64,000 nt of DNA from Cohnella herbarum (GCF_012849095.1 NZ_CP051680.1:3312501-3376500); one strand, 5' to 3'. Positions 44,000-53,529 are shown, numbered from the stretch's first letter. Translations and numbers: made by a program. Notes: generated by a model not told the origin, from the letters alone.

Positions 44000-44410
44000 C
44001 TAATAAAGCGGATTTCAATTCATCCCTTTCCTATTCGTAGGCGAGGGATGATTTTCGTTTCGGTTACTCCCCCCGTCGGTTCTGCACGACAACGAACGCC
44101 TGAAGCTAATCGCGGAGCGCGCAAGTCAAGTCCGTTTCTTAAGGTGCTGATCGCTAACGGGACCTACGAGGCTGTCGATTAACCATTATAACATTGAAGA
44201 AAGCTTGTCCCCTTCTAGCGCTGACCTCAACCCGTATTCTCCCCCACACGCAGCCCACAGCCCTTATTAACGGATCGACTTAGCATAAAGTTACATCCTT
44301 CTGTAGACAGCTACGCGATCGATAGCCGCCTTAGCGTGCAACAACCTTGATGACGCAATTAACCGATGCCCGTTAATCCGGGCATCGGCAGTAACTATCG
44401 CTTGATTCGG
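44000..44410. other. 411-bp gene-free stretch
   Basis: A terminator hairpin (CATCCCT ... AGGGATG, then ATTTTCGTTTCG at about 44022-44058) ends the YtxH operon. A short GATGCCCG/CGGGCATC hairpin at about 44366-44390 may serve the leftward gene at 44411. Nothing else was recognised and frames are not open. Confidence 0.6.
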
Positions 44411-44746
44411 TTAAGCTTCATATTGCCGGGCATTCCTGTCAAGCTGCTCTCGCATTGCTTCGACGCTAACCTCTCCCTCCAACCACTCCGGTACGGGAAT
44501 AGGTGGCATTCCGTCTTTCTCGAACGCGGAGCCTTCCAAATGATATCCGTATTCCTTGGAGAGCTTAAACATGGCGCAAAACTTATCCGCCGCGTCGATC
44601 GCCTTGCCTAACGAAACGTAGTCTGAGATCTTATTGCCATAGCTGAGCGGATTTACTCGCGAACCGATCGTGAGATGAAAAGAATCTCCCTTATCCAGCA
44701 CGTAAATGTCCGTTTCCGAGCACGGAATCCGATATTTAACCGTCAT
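44411..44746 (-). CDS. Small protein of unknown function in the stress island
   Basis: The 111-residue soluble protein (start MTVKYRIPCSETDIYVL, AAAGGAG site) has a beta-rich N-terminal part and a helical C-terminus. No family was recognised. A sigma-B-like promoter (GTTTCA-N14-GTGTAA) lies upstream, identical in core to that of the YflT-like gene, which suggests stress induction. Confidence 0.6.
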   Translation of the reverse strand: MTVKYRIPCSETDIYVLDKGDSFHLTIGSRVNPLSYGNKISDYVSLGKAIDAADKFCAMFKLSKEYGYHLEGSAFEKDGMPPIPVPEWLEGEVSVEAMREQLDRNARQYEA

Positions 44747-44792
44747 CTTTCCCACTCCTTTGCGGAATAGTTACTCTTTCCGGTAAGGATTA

Positions 44793-44818
44793 TTACACCG
44801 TTCCGCAGAGATTGAAAC
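44793..44818 (-). promoter_or_regulatory. Candidate sigma-B promoter
   Basis: On the minus strand GTTTCA (44818-44813), 14 bases, GTGTAA (44798-44793), 46 bases upstream of the ATG at 44746. Confidence 0.5.
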
Positions 44819-44836
44819 GTTAAGTTTGAACTCTTT

Positions 44837-45607
44837 TTATTGCGTTTCCGCGTCATGAATCAATAGTTTGAGCTTATCGATCGCCCGCTTCTGAATCCGC
44901 GATATGCTCATCTGCGATACGCCTAGTTCATCGGCGATCGATCGTTGCGAGAGACCGCTTTCGAATACCATGAGCAGTACCTGCCGTTCTTCCGGCTTTA
45001 ACTGCGCCATCGCCTCTTGCAGGTCGAGCTTCAGATCCAATGCCGAGAAATCGTCTACCGGCGATCCGATCAATTCGCCTAGCACCGCCGTACTATCGTC
45101 GTCCGATATCGGAGTGTCTAAGGACACGAAATGGTATAGATCCCGGCCGGCTAATATTTCGAGCGTTTCCTCCGTTTCGAGCCCCAGATGCGCTGCGATT
45201 TCCTCCACGTTAGGGGAACGCTCCAGTTTACCCGTAAGCTCGTCTATGGCCTGCTGCACGACGAGTCCTTTTTCTTTAATCCGTCTAGGCACTTGAATGT
45301 ACCAGGATTTGTCCCTTAAGTAATTTTTCATGTGACCGATAATGCTCTTCATGGCATATGGCTCGAACGGCATTCCAAGCGTCGGATCGAACTGCTTAAG
45401 CAACCGGAATAAAGACATCTGTCCGACCTGGAACAGATCGTCTATCAAATCCGGTCGGTTGCGCGACATTTTGTTGGATGCCATCTTAACCAACGGCTCG
45501 TAAATTCGAATGAGCCGATCCGCTAAATCGTTGCATAACGTTTTCTGATATTCGAGCAATAGGGTCATCGCGTCGTCGGGCTGACGCGCGGAAGAGGATA
45601 GGCTCAT
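44837..45607 (-). CDS. sigB: General stress sigma factor SigB
   Basis: The 256-residue sigma factor has region 2 (NKMSRNRPDLIDDLFQVGQMSLFRLLKQFD ... FEPYAMKSIIGHMKNYLRDKSW), region 3 (QVPRRIKEKGLVVQQAIDELTGKL) and region 4 (PEERQVLLMVFESGLSQRSIADELGVSQMSISRIQKRAIDKLK). It directs the general stress regulon. The ATG overlaps the rsbW stop as ATGA, ensuring stoichiometry with its anti-sigma factor. Position and sequence distinguish it from sporulation sigma-F. Confidence 0.93.
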   Translation of the reverse strand: MSLSSSARQPDDAMTLLLEYQKTLCNDLADRLIRIYEPLVKMASNKMSRNRPDLIDDLFQVGQMSLFRLLKQFDPTLGMPFEPYAMKSIIGHMKNYLRDKSWYIQVPRRIKEKGLVVQQAIDELTGKLERSPNVEEIAAHLGLETEETLEILAGRDLYHFVSLDTPISDDDSTAVLGELIGSPVDDFSALDLKLDLQEAMAQLKPEERQVLLMVFESGLSQRSIADELGVSQMSISRIQKRAIDKLKLLIHDAETQ

Positions 45608-46044
45608 GCCGTCTCTTCGGATTTCAACCGTTTCTTCGTTAATGTGATCGTCGTACCGCCATCGTTCTGCACGTCTACCCGATCCATAAGAGCTTGCATC
45701 AAGTATAGACCCAATCCGCCCGACTGGATTTCGTTAATGGATTTCCCGTGTAGCGCAGGCGTCTCTTTATTCTCGACAACCTTAAAGCTACGGCCGAAAT
45801 CGCGTACGATGATGGACAGTTCTTCGGCATTCGAAATAAACTGCACCTCGATGTTGCCGTCATCTTCTCCGTATGCATGAAGCACAGCGTTATTGCATGC
45901 CTCGGATACCGCAACCTTCATATCCTCGATATCCTCGAACGTAAATTTCAACTTGCTAGCTATTCCGAATAAAGTAAGCCGCACCAAGTCCACGTATTCC
46001 GGCGACGCCGGAACGGTTATCGTTACACTATTTTCTTTTGTCAT
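45604..46044 (-). CDS. rsbW: Anti-sigma-B serine kinase RsbW
   Basis: The 146-residue GHKL kinase has an N-box SEACNNAVLHAYG and G-box GGLGLYLMQALMD. It binds SigB and phosphorylates RsbV on Ser, inactivating it. It is the middle gene of rsbV-rsbW-sigB. Confidence 0.93.
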   Translation of the reverse strand: MTKENSVTITVPASPEYVDLVRLTLFGIASKLKFTFEDIEDMKVAVSEACNNAVLHAYGEDDGNIEVQFISNAEELSIIVRDFGRSFKVVENKETPALHGKSINEIQSGGLGLYLMQALMDRVDVQNDGGTTITLTKKRLKSEETA

Positions 46045-46071
46045 GGGAGTCTAATCTCATTCCTCTCTCGG

Positions 46072-46398
46072 TTAATAGGAGCCCGCTTGCGCCAGAAATG
46101 GGGATATGCCCGTCATGTCGAACAATTTGCGAATATGTACCGGGACATGTTCTACGTCAAAAGACGCATTCCGCGTATGTCTGGCTTTAACGATGGAAAT
46201 AAGAATTCCGATTCCGGTACTGTCAATGTATTTTAGATCCCGAAGGTTCAACGTTAACCTGCGATCGGTAAGCTCGATTAGCGGCTCCATAGCTGCTCTG
46301 ACTTGCGTAGCCACTTCCAAATCGAACTCCCCTCCTAAGAACAAGATCGTCTGTCCTTCCCGATTCTCGGTGCGGAGCGTGAATTTATTCGTTTCCAT
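46072..46398 (-). CDS. rsbV: Anti-anti-sigma factor RsbV
   Basis: The 108-residue STAS-domain protein has the phosphorylatable Ser in LKYIDSTGIGILISI. Unphosphorylated RsbV binds RsbW and frees SigB. ATG 46398 follows a GGTGGAGG site; an in-frame ATG 26 codons upstream lies near the promoter and is unlikely. Confidence 0.93.
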   Translation of the reverse strand: METNKFTLRTENREGQTILFLGGEFDLEVATQVRAAMEPLIELTDRRLTLNLRDLKYIDSTGIGILISIVKARHTRNASFDVEHVPVHIRKLFDMTGISPFLAQAGSY

Positions 46399-46468
46399 GA
46401 CCAACCTCCACCTTCCTATTGGATCGTACGCTTTTTCTTGCGTTTCTAAATACCGACTCTTATTGTAA

Positions 46469-46494
46469 TAACCCACTTATCCACTCTTTGAAAC
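46469..46494 (-). promoter_or_regulatory. Sigma-B promoter of rsbV-rsbW-sigB
   Basis: On the minus strand GTTTCA (46494-46489), 14 bases, GGGTTA (46474-46469), 70 bases upstream of rsbV. The same boxes and spacing occur before rsbY, implying positive autoregulation by sigma-B as in Bacillus. Confidence 0.75.
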
Positions 46495-46618
46495 AGGCGA
46501 TTTCGGAAAATACCTTTAGATTGGATTGCTTTCCCGAATACCTAATTCTTTTTTCGGTATCCTATAAGGTATCGTTTAGGAAAATAGCCCCTGGTTTAAT
46601 TACTGATTAGCAGCCGAG

Positions 46619-46651
46619 CTTCCAGTTTCTTCTTTTGGAAGTTTTGTTGTT
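46619..46651 (+). terminator. Hairpin in the leader of the FAD oxidoreductase gene
   Basis: CTTCCA / TGGAAG followed by TTTTGTTGTT, ending 25 bases before the ATG. A weak intrinsic terminator or attenuator; the short AT-rich stem makes it uncertain. Confidence 0.35.
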
Positions 46652-46675
46652 ATGCTGCATCATTGGAGGCAACCC

Positions 46676-47893
46676 ATGAACCTACATTTTGGCAATTTAT
46701 TTTGGCCCGGTACTTATACGGAGCCCGATCGCTTTCCAGCCCTTGATAAATCCATTCGGACCCGCGTCGTCATCATCGGCGGAGGGATGTCCGGCGTCAT
46801 TTGCGGATACGTACTGGCCACGAGCGGCATCGATACCGTTCTCGTCGAACAGAAGACGATTGCCTCCGGGAGCACGTCCGCGAATACGGGACTTCTCCAA
46901 TATTCGAACGACACCCTATTAAGCGAGTTTGCCGACCGGTTAGGCGAACAAACCGCCGTTAAATTCTATCAAGCATGCAAGAAAGCGACGGAACGTCTCA
47001 GCGATATCGCGGACGGATTGCGCAGGAAGGTCGATTTTAAACGCCGCAATAGTCTATACTACGCCTCCGAGGCCGAGGATGTCCCTATGCTGCGAAGAGA
47101 ATATGAAATACTTCACCGGAACGGCTTCGATGCCGAATGGTGGGAGGAAAGCCGGATTGCGAATCATTTCCCCTTTCGCAAGGCGGCGGCGATCGTGACT
47201 CGCGGCGATGGCGAAGTAAACCCATATTTGTTCGTCCACTCCTTAGCCGAAGAGGCTCGTCTTAAAGGCTTGATCATTCACGAGAATACAGCCATGCTCT
47301 CCGTAGAACCAACGACAGGCGGGTATGTCGTGAACACGAACGGCGGGAAAATCGAGGCCGAGCATGTCATTTACGCGGTTGGATACGTTCCGGAATCCGC
47401 CGGCGGACATTGGATAAGAGCATTGATAAATCGTTCTTACGCTATCGTCACCGATCCGATCGATTCCTTAGCCGACTGGCACGAACGTTTCCTGTTATGG
47501 GAAACCGCCAGACCATACTTGTACGTCAGGACGACGGTCGATAATCGAATCGTAGTCGGCGGCTTGGACGAGAACATCCGCCAACCCGTCTTATCCGATC
47601 AAGAGCTCCGAAGCCGCTCGATGAGATTGCTCTCGGAACTGCATAAGCTGTTTCCCGAATGGACTCCGCGAATCCGATATGAATGGTGCGCGACTTTCGG
47701 AGAATCCGCGGACGGGCTGCCTTATCTCGGAGAGGATCCCGAACGCCCCGGACAGTATTATTGCCTAGGTTATGGAGGAAACGGTACGATCTACAGCATG
47801 TTAGGAGCGGAAATCATTCGCGACCGGTTACTTGGCTTGGATCATCCCGTCGCATCCATCGTTCGGCCTGATCGCTCGGTTACAGTTTCCTAA
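46676..47893 (+). CDS. FAD-dependent oxidoreductase (DAO family)
   Basis: The 405-residue enzyme has an FAD-binding Rossmann motif VVIIGGGMSGVICGYVLATSGIDTVLVE near the N-terminus, and a C-terminal GYGGNGTIYSMLGAEIIRD block typical of DAO-type amine or amino-acid oxidases. No Rieske domain. The substrate is unknown. GGAGG precedes the ATG. It is divergent from rsbV and may be in the stress regulon; a weak sigma-B-like element (GTTTAG-N13-GGTTTA) is at 46574-46598. Confidence 0.88.
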   Translation: MNLHFGNLFWPGTYTEPDRFPALDKSIRTRVVIIGGGMSGVICGYVLATSGIDTVLVEQKTIASGSTSANTGLLQYSNDTLLSEFADRLGEQTAVKFYQACKKATERLSDIADGLRRKVDFKRRNSLYYASEAEDVPMLRREYEILHRNGFDAEWWEESRIANHFPFRKAAAIVTRGDGEVNPYLFVHSLAEEARLKGLIIHENTAMLSVEPTTGGYVVNTNGGKIEAEHVIYAVGYVPESAGGHWIRALINRSYAIVTDPIDSLADWHERFLLWETARPYLYVRTTVDNRIVVGGLDENIRQPVLSDQELRSRSMRLLSELHKLFPEWTPRIRYEWCATFGESADGLPYLGEDPERPGQYYCLGYGGNGTIYSMLGAEIIRDRLLGLDHPVASIVRPDRSVTVS

Positions 47894-47911
47894 TTCGGTT
47901 AGCAAGCAAAG

Positions 47912-47958
47912 AGTAAACGGCTATCGTCGCCCTTTCGGATGACGATAGCCGTTTTAAT
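47912..47958. terminator. Bidirectional terminator
   Basis: AAACGGCTATCGTC / GACGATAGCCGTTTT separates the convergent oxidoreductase gene and the stress gene at 47969. Confidence 0.9.
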
Positions 47959-47968
47959 GAAAACAAGA

Positions 47969-48454
47969 TCAACTCATCGTTTCATGAGCTCCCGCATCGC
48001 TTAGCAATGCCGATAGGCTTATTTCCGAAGAAGCTTCCGCCATAAGGACGTAACTTCCCGATTCCACCGCTCTTCTGCAGCTTTCCGCCGCATCGTCCGG
48101 AATTCCGATCTCGCGAAGCGTCTTCTCGCTTCCCGATCCCGTCTCGGAATCGTACCCGGCAATGATTACGCCTGCCGGATTCGCGCCTAACGAAGTACCC
48201 ATCCCTACCGGAAATCCTCCGGCGAGCGGCGCGGCCGCCAAGGGGAGTCCGACTTCCTCTTCGTCTCCGCGGGTCTCTTGGATTTCGTACAGCTCCTCCA
48301 GATTGACTTCTCCATTAGAAGCCAATAACGGTGCGCCTTCCCGATTACTAACGATGACCCTGATTCCGTTAGCGTCTACTCCCGCATTTCGAAGAAACCG
48401 AATGGCTTCCAATACCTTTTCTTCTTGTTCGAAAATACCGATAGTTACAGTCAT
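47969..48454 (-). CDS. General stress-type protein, YflT/GSP17M-like
   Basis: The 161-residue protein starts VTIGIFEQEEKVLEAIRFLRNAGVDANGIRVIVSN, like general stress 17M/YflT proteins, followed by an acidic linker, a Gly/Ala/Pro-rich hydrophobic stretch and a final alpha/beta segment. It has the best sigma-B promoter in the window (GTTCAA-N13-GGGTAT). Confidence 0.7.
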   Translation of the reverse strand: MTVTIGIFEQEEKVLEAIRFLRNAGVDANGIRVIVSNREGAPLLASNGEVNLEELYEIQETRGDEEEVGLPLAAAPLAGGFPVGMGTSLGANPAGVIIAGYDSETGSGSEKTLREIGIPDDAAESCRRAVESGSYVLMAEASSEISLSALLSDAGAHETMS

Positions 48455-48504
48455 GCAAGACCCCTCCTATCCGGGATAGTCTAATATTCGCCTACATACT
48501 AGGT

Positions 48505-48529
48505 ATACCCCGAAGCAGGCGCTTTGAAC
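48505..48529 (-). promoter_or_regulatory. Sigma-B promoter of the YflT-like gene at 47969
   Basis: On the minus strand GTTCAA (48529-48524), 13 bases, perfect GGGTAT (48510-48505), 50 bases upstream of the ATG. Confidence 0.75.
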
Positions 48530-48600
48530 CTTGGAGCGCCCCCTCGGCCTGGCTTGAACAACGGCAACACATGAGCAACTAGCGATTCGCGTAACCCTTC

Positions 48601-49440
48601 TTAGCGGATTTTGCGAAATATCCGATTCGGGCTATTGCGAGTTTCGTAACGGTCAGCCAGGGGGGTGAAGGATAAGGATTCTTTCCCTCCGACGATCAGA
48701 AATCCCTCCAACGCCAAGCTCTCGTAGATTAACTTGTGAACCTGATCTCTTAGCTTGTTATTAAAATAGATCATCACATTGCGGCACAGGATGACATGGA
48801 ATTCGTTAAACGAGCTATCCGTCACCAGATTGTGGCGCGCGATTACGGTATTACGGCGTAGATGCGGCTTGAGCATGACGACGCCATGATCGGAATCGTA
48901 ATAGTCCGAGAAAGACCGCGTGCCGCCCGCCGCTTGATAATTTTTCGTATATTGCTTCATTCTATCGATCGAAATCATGCCGTCCTTCGCTCTTTGCAAA
49001 GCGTCCTCGTTAATATCCGTCGCATAGATGCGGGTCTTGTCAAGCAACCCTTCCTCGTGAAGCAATATCGCCATGGAGTGAACCTCTTCGCCCGTAGAGC
49101 AGCCGGCATGCCATATACGGATATAGGGGAGATCCCGCAATAAGGGAACGACGTCTCTTCTGAAAACGAGGAACGTCTCCGGATCGCGAAACATTTCCGT
49201 TACGGGAATGAAGAAATCGCCCAACAGCCGAAAGAAAGCATCCGAGTCGTGCATGACCTGCTCTTGAAGAGATGAAACATTCGATAGACCCTCCAAGTGA
49301 ATACGATGCCAGATTCGGCGATGAATGGACGCATACGAATAGTTTCGGAAATCGTAACCGTATCTGCGATATATCCCTTCCAACAACAAAACCGTCTCGA
49401 TTTTCTCCAGTTCGCCATCAGAGGAACGATGCTGGCTCAT
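48601..49440 (-). CDS. rsbM: RsbM-like CheR-type methyltransferase
   Basis: The 279-residue protein has a CheR-type N-terminal helical domain (GYDFRNYSYASIHRRIWHRI) and a SAM-binding domain with IRIWHAGCSTGEEVHSMAILL, ATDINEDALQRAKDG and VILCRNVMIYFNNKLRDQ. No receptor or chemotaxis genes lie nearby; it is coupled by ATGA to a hybrid kinase gene. This matches Bacillus cereus RsbM, which methylates RsbK and dampens sigma-B activation. Last gene of rsbY-rsbK-rsbM. Confidence 0.85.
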   Translation of the reverse strand: MSQHRSSDGELEKIETVLLLEGIYRRYGYDFRNYSYASIHRRIWHRIHLEGLSNVSSLQEQVMHDSDAFFRLLGDFFIPVTEMFRDPETFLVFRRDVVPLLRDLPYIRIWHAGCSTGEEVHSMAILLHEEGLLDKTRIYATDINEDALQRAKDGMISIDRMKQYTKNYQAAGGTRSFSDYYDSDHGVVMLKPHLRRNTVIARHNLVTDSSFNEFHVILCRNVMIYFNNKLRDQVHKLIYESLALEGFLIVGGKESLSFTPLADRYETRNSPNRIFRKIR

Positions 49441-52373
49441 CGATGCAACCACACTCTCATCAGGGATAGAAGTTGATCCGTATTAACCGGTTTTGTGATA
49501 TAGTCGGACGCGCCGGCTTCAATGCACTTATTGCGGTCATCCTTCATAGCTTTGGCCGTCAAGGCGATGATCGGGAGCTTGTTCCAAGCCTCGCTTGCCC
49601 GTATCCTTCTCATCGTTTCATAACCGTCCATGACCGGCATCATAATATCCATCAGAACGAGATCGATATCGGAATCCCGTTCCAGAACGTTCAGGGCTTC
49701 GCGGCCATTCTCGGCAGTAACGACCCGCATGTTCCGATGTTCCAGCACGCTGGACAGCGTGAACACGTTACGGACGTCATCGTCTACTAGCAGGATTTTC
49801 TTGTTCTTGAATGTCGATTCCCGATCGGGAAGTTTGTTTATACGATTCCGATTGTCTTCAGGCGACTCGGACTCCTCGGCAATAAACGAATCTTGGATTG
49901 CCTCGGACAAGCCGGATCGCTCATCTTCCGGTCTAAGCTCCGTTTCCGCGTCGAAGATCAGTTCCGAGGTTGCGGCTGTCAACTCGGAAGAATGCGGCTC
50001 GTCGAAATAATCCTCGAAGGAATGCTGTTCCGGTATTACGAGAGTGAAAGTACTGCCTTTGCCCGGCTCGCTCTCCATGTAAATCCATCCTCCGAGCAAG
50101 TGGGCCAGTTCCTTGCTGATCGTGAGTCCCAGTCCGGTCCCCCCGTATTTCCGGCTTGTCGTGCCGTCCGCTTGACGGAAAGCTTCGAATACGAGCTCGT
50201 GCTTGTCCCGAGGAATCCCGATCCCGGTATCGGTAACGGATAAGGCGATGTACCGCGTCTCCGCTTCCATCCTGTCCGGTTTCAATTCCCGATCATTCGG
50301 CCTCCTTATCGTAAACGAAACGGATCCCGAGTCCGTAAATTTAATCGCATTGGACAATAGGTTACGTAAAATCTGCTTCAAACGATGGCCGTCCGTCCAG
50401 ATCGCGCCCGGAATATCGTCGGCGTTATCCAGCGTCAGCGATAACATCTTCGATGAAGCGAGCGGCGTAAATAGATCGTTCAGGAATAGCGAGAGATCGC
50501 CAAGCACCGTCCACTCCGCATGGACTTCCATTTTCCCGGCATCGACCTTGGACAGGTCCAGTATCTCGTCGATCATTTTCAGCAAATCATTGCCCGAAAG
50601 ATGAATCGTCTTCATATATTCCCTCTGCTGCTCGGTTAAATTCTTCTCATTGTTCTCCACGAGAAATTCCGACAAGATCAACAAGCTGTTAAGCGGCGTT
50701 CTTAACTCGTGGGACATATTCGCGAGAAATTCGGATTTATATTTGCTGGTCAAAGCCAGTTGAAGCGCTTGGCGTTCAAGCTCGGAATTGACTTCGGCGA
50801 TTTGCCGGTTCTGCATTTCGACACGATCGATCTGTTGCTCCAAGGCTAGCTTCTTCACCGTAAGTTCCTTATTCGCTTCCTCCAATTGTTCCTGCTGTTG
50901 TTGAAGGCGTTGCTCCGATTTCTTCAAATCTTTTTGCTGTTGCTCCAACTTGTCGTTCGTTTCTCTCAGTTCCTCCTGCTGACAAACCAGCTCTTCGGAC
51001 TGAACTTGCAGTTCCTCCGTCATCGCCTGGGATTCCCTTAGCAACTCCTCCACCCTGGAACGGGAATGGATGTTGTTAAGAATCGTTCCCAGCTTGTCGC
51101 TGAGCGAGTTCAACAGTTCCTTCTGCTCCGAATTAAATCCCGTGATCGACGCCAGCTCGATAACCCCTATCACGTTATTCTCGTATAGGATAGGTTGGAT
51201 GGCGATCGCTTTAGGATCCGTAGAACCGAGACCGGAACCGACTTTAACGTAACCTTCCGGAACTCCCTCCAACACGATCGGTTGGGCATCCCGATAACAT
51301 TGACCCGTTAAGCCTTCTCCCGGTCGAATGGTTAACGGTGCGGCGACAATCCCCTCTTCCGTCCCTTCGATTAAGATCGCATAAGAACCCGAGAGCTCCA
51401 ATTGATCGATACCGTTGGTAGGATCCGTTAAATAGACGAGCCCGTAAGAAGCGCCCAACACGGGGGCGAACTCCGAGATGAAAGACTGGGCGACAAGTCT
51501 TGCATTCGTTCCCTCCTGCATGAATTCCGTCACTTTGGCAATTTGGGCGTTCATTCTTGCTTGTCTTTGCTGAATGGCGGATAACATCGCTTCCCGTTCG
51601 TTCTTTACTTGAAGGTCGAGCGCGATGATCTTGAATACTTGAGCCAATTGACCGAGCTCGTCTTGCGACTTAATTTCGAAGCGGGCAAATCCGCGAAGGC
51701 GTCCTTTACCGAAACGGTCGGCCATTCGTTCAAGTAAATTTAATCCTTTCGTTATGCTCGGGAATACCCACATCACGATTGCCAAGCCTAACATCAAGCC
51801 AACGATCGTGAGAATGGCAACCATCTGCACCGAACGGTCGTACAACTCCCGGGAGTCCGCCATTTCCTCTACTAAGGCGTTTTCCTGCGTTTTCACTAAA
51901 CCGTCCATCGAATCGATGATCTGTCTTTGCTCGTCGCGAAGACTATCGGTATAGAGCTTCTTGGCTTCATTCACTTTGCCCGATTTTAAGAGATCGATGA
52001 ATTTCCCGAGCGAGAGGGTATACTCCTCGGCCAGTATCATGACTCCGTCCATCACGTCTTGTTCGTCAGGCGAAAGTTCAAGATCGGTTAATGTCTTAAA
52101 GTGATCTCCCGCCTTCGTTAGCCCGGCCGATATCGCATCGATACCTTCCGCGGTATCTTGATCGCCGATCGTAATGTCGTTCATGATACGACCCGTGGCA
52201 TTGATTTCTCCTCGGACGGCGAGCGCTATCTTAACCTTCTCGAAACGATAATCGTAAAAATGGTTAATGGATTGATTCATTTGGCTTAACCGAATATAGC
52301 CGAACGAGGTGACGCCGACTAAGAGGAGCAGCAGCAGCGAGAATCCGATGCTTAGCTTCGTCTTAATTTTCAT
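49437..52373 (-). CDS. rsbK: RsbK-like hybrid sensor histidine kinase
   Basis: The 978-residue protein has two transmembrane helices (about 8-26 and 183-204) bracketing a helical CHASE3/4HB-type sensor, HAMP (about 205-258), GAF (about 295-435), a long coiled coil (about 440-545), HisKA with His555 (NMSHELRTP), HATPase (NLLSNAIKF, DTGIGI, GTGLGL) and a receiver with Asp909 (VLMDIMMP). This order is that of Bacillus cereus RsbK, which phosphorylates the RsbY receiver. Its gene overlaps rsbY by 11 bases and rsbM by four. Several Glu-Glu/Gln-rich coiled-coil sites could be methylated by RsbM. Confidence 0.88.
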   Translation of the reverse strand: MKIKTKLSIGFSLLLLLLVGVTSFGYIRLSQMNQSINHFYDYRFEKVKIALAVRGEINATGRIMNDITIGDQDTAEGIDAISAGLTKAGDHFKTLTDLELSPDEQDVMDGVMILAEEYTLSLGKFIDLLKSGKVNEAKKLYTDSLRDEQRQIIDSMDGLVKTQENALVEEMADSRELYDRSVQMVAILTIVGLMLGLAIVMWVFPSITKGLNLLERMADRFGKGRLRGFARFEIKSQDELGQLAQVFKIIALDLQVKNEREAMLSAIQQRQARMNAQIAKVTEFMQEGTNARLVAQSFISEFAPVLGASYGLVYLTDPTNGIDQLELSGSYAILIEGTEEGIVAAPLTIRPGEGLTGQCYRDAQPIVLEGVPEGYVKVGSGLGSTDPKAIAIQPILYENNVIGVIELASITGFNSEQKELLNSLSDKLGTILNNIHSRSRVEELLRESQAMTEELQVQSEELVCQQEELRETNDKLEQQQKDLKKSEQRLQQQQEQLEEANKELTVKKLALEQQIDRVEMQNRQIAEVNSELERQALQLALTSKYKSEFLANMSHELRTPLNSLLILSEFLVENNEKNLTEQQREYMKTIHLSGNDLLKMIDEILDLSKVDAGKMEVHAEWTVLGDLSLFLNDLFTPLASSKMLSLTLDNADDIPGAIWTDGHRLKQILRNLLSNAIKFTDSGSVSFTIRRPNDRELKPDRMEAETRYIALSVTDTGIGIPRDKHELVFEAFRQADGTTSRKYGGTGLGLTISKELAHLLGGWIYMESEPGKGSTFTLVIPEQHSFEDYFDEPHSSELTAATSELIFDAETELRPEDERSGLSEAIQDSFIAEESESPEDNRNRINKLPDRESTFKNKKILLVDDDVRNVFTLSSVLEHRNMRVVTAENGREALNVLERDSDIDLVLMDIMMPVMDGYETMRRIRASEAWNKLPIIALTAKAMKDDRNKCIEAGASDYITKPVNTDQLLSLMRVWLHR

Positions 52374-53529
52374 GCCGCACTCCCCCCGTCCTTACCTCTA
52401 CTTTAACGAGACAGCGATCATCCGATCGACCGTCAAACGGCTTGGCGGAGATGAGCTGCTCCAAGTTATAATCGTTTTCGCCATTCTGATGGAGAAATGT
52501 CGCCAATTGTTCCAACTGCGCCTCGTCATCTCCGTGAAAAGGACCTAATATCCCGTCCGTAAACAAATAGAGACGATCCCCGGACGATAGAGCGACTTTG
52601 CGGGTTACGATATCTATCTTTTCGAACAAACCCATCGGAGCGGAGCTGACGAATAACTTCTCCGGCTTTCGATCGTGCGCGCGGTAAACGAAACCGGACG
52701 GATGGCCTGCATTGGCATATTCGAGTTCGCCTAGTTCCAGATCAATCGTTACGTAGATCCCGGTGCAGAAATAATGAATGAGCTCGTTTTCCCACTGGAG
52801 TCCCATTAACCGCCGATTAAGCTCGGTTAATACCCTCTCCGGAGAATAATGCGTCCGCATGGATTCTTTCAGTATCGACGCGATAAACATGCTGACGAGC
52901 GAGGAAGATATCCCATGCCCCATCGCATCGATCACCGCGATTGCCCAACGTTTGTCGCTAATTCTGTGCCATGCGTACAGATCGCCCGCCAAAGCTTCCG
53001 AAGCTTGAAAATAAGCTTTGATCCGTACGTCGGAAGTATCCACTTGATCCGGCAGCACGGATTCTTGGACCTGACGGGCAAGCAATAGCTCCTGCCGCAT
53101 TCTGGAATCCCGTTCCTTATGCCAATCAAGCTCTCGCTTTAACTTAAGCGCGGAACGCATTCTCGCCAGCAGCTCGGTTTTATTAATCGGTTTCGTGACG
53201 AAATCGATTGCTCCCGCGTCTAGAGCTTCCGCAAGCTTTCTTGAATCTCCGATAGCGGTGACGATAATGACCGGAATGTCTTTATAGAGAGGATTACTCT
53301 GCAATATTCTGCAGGCTTCGATCCCATCCATAACGGGCATCATTAAATCCAGCAAAATCAAATCGACCCGCGGCGTCTCTACATCGTTCCCATTGCTGAC
53401 GTTGGTCAGCAATTCGAACATTTCTCCGGCGGAATAAGCGACGCGAAAGTCGTCGTATCCCGCCCTCTTCAGCATTTCCTGTATTACCATTACGTTCATG
53501 GCATTGTCGTCGACGATCAATACGGTCAT
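52363..53529 (-). CDS. rsbY: RsbY-like response regulator PP2C phosphatase
   Basis: The 388-residue protein has a receiver domain (phospho-Asp about residue 61, LILLDLMMPVMDG; Lys in FVTKPINKTELL), a short coiled coil and a C-terminal SpoIIE/PP2C phosphatase (about 165-385) with metal Asp residues in AGDLYAW, IDAMGHG, LFTDGIL and GRSDDRC. When phosphorylated by RsbK it should dephosphorylate RsbV. ATG 53529 has GAGGAGAC upstream. First gene of the operon; a sigma-B-like promoter identical in core to that of rsbV lies upstream. Confidence 0.9.
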   Translation of the reverse strand: MTVLIVDDNAMNVMVIQEMLKRAGYDDFRVAYSAGEMFELLTNVSNGNDVETPRVDLILLDLMMPVMDGIEACRILQSNPLYKDIPVIIVTAIGDSRKLAEALDAGAIDFVTKPINKTELLARMRSALKLKRELDWHKERDSRMRQELLLARQVQESVLPDQVDTSDVRIKAYFQASEALAGDLYAWHRISDKRWAIAVIDAMGHGISSSLVSMFIASILKESMRTHYSPERVLTELNRRLMGLQWENELIHYFCTGIYVTIDLELGELEYANAGHPSGFVYRAHDRKPEKLFVSSAPMGLFEKIDIVTRKVALSSGDRLYLFTDGILGPFHGDDEAQLEQLATFLHQNGENDYNLEQLISAKPFDGRSDDRCLVKVEVRTGGVRHEN

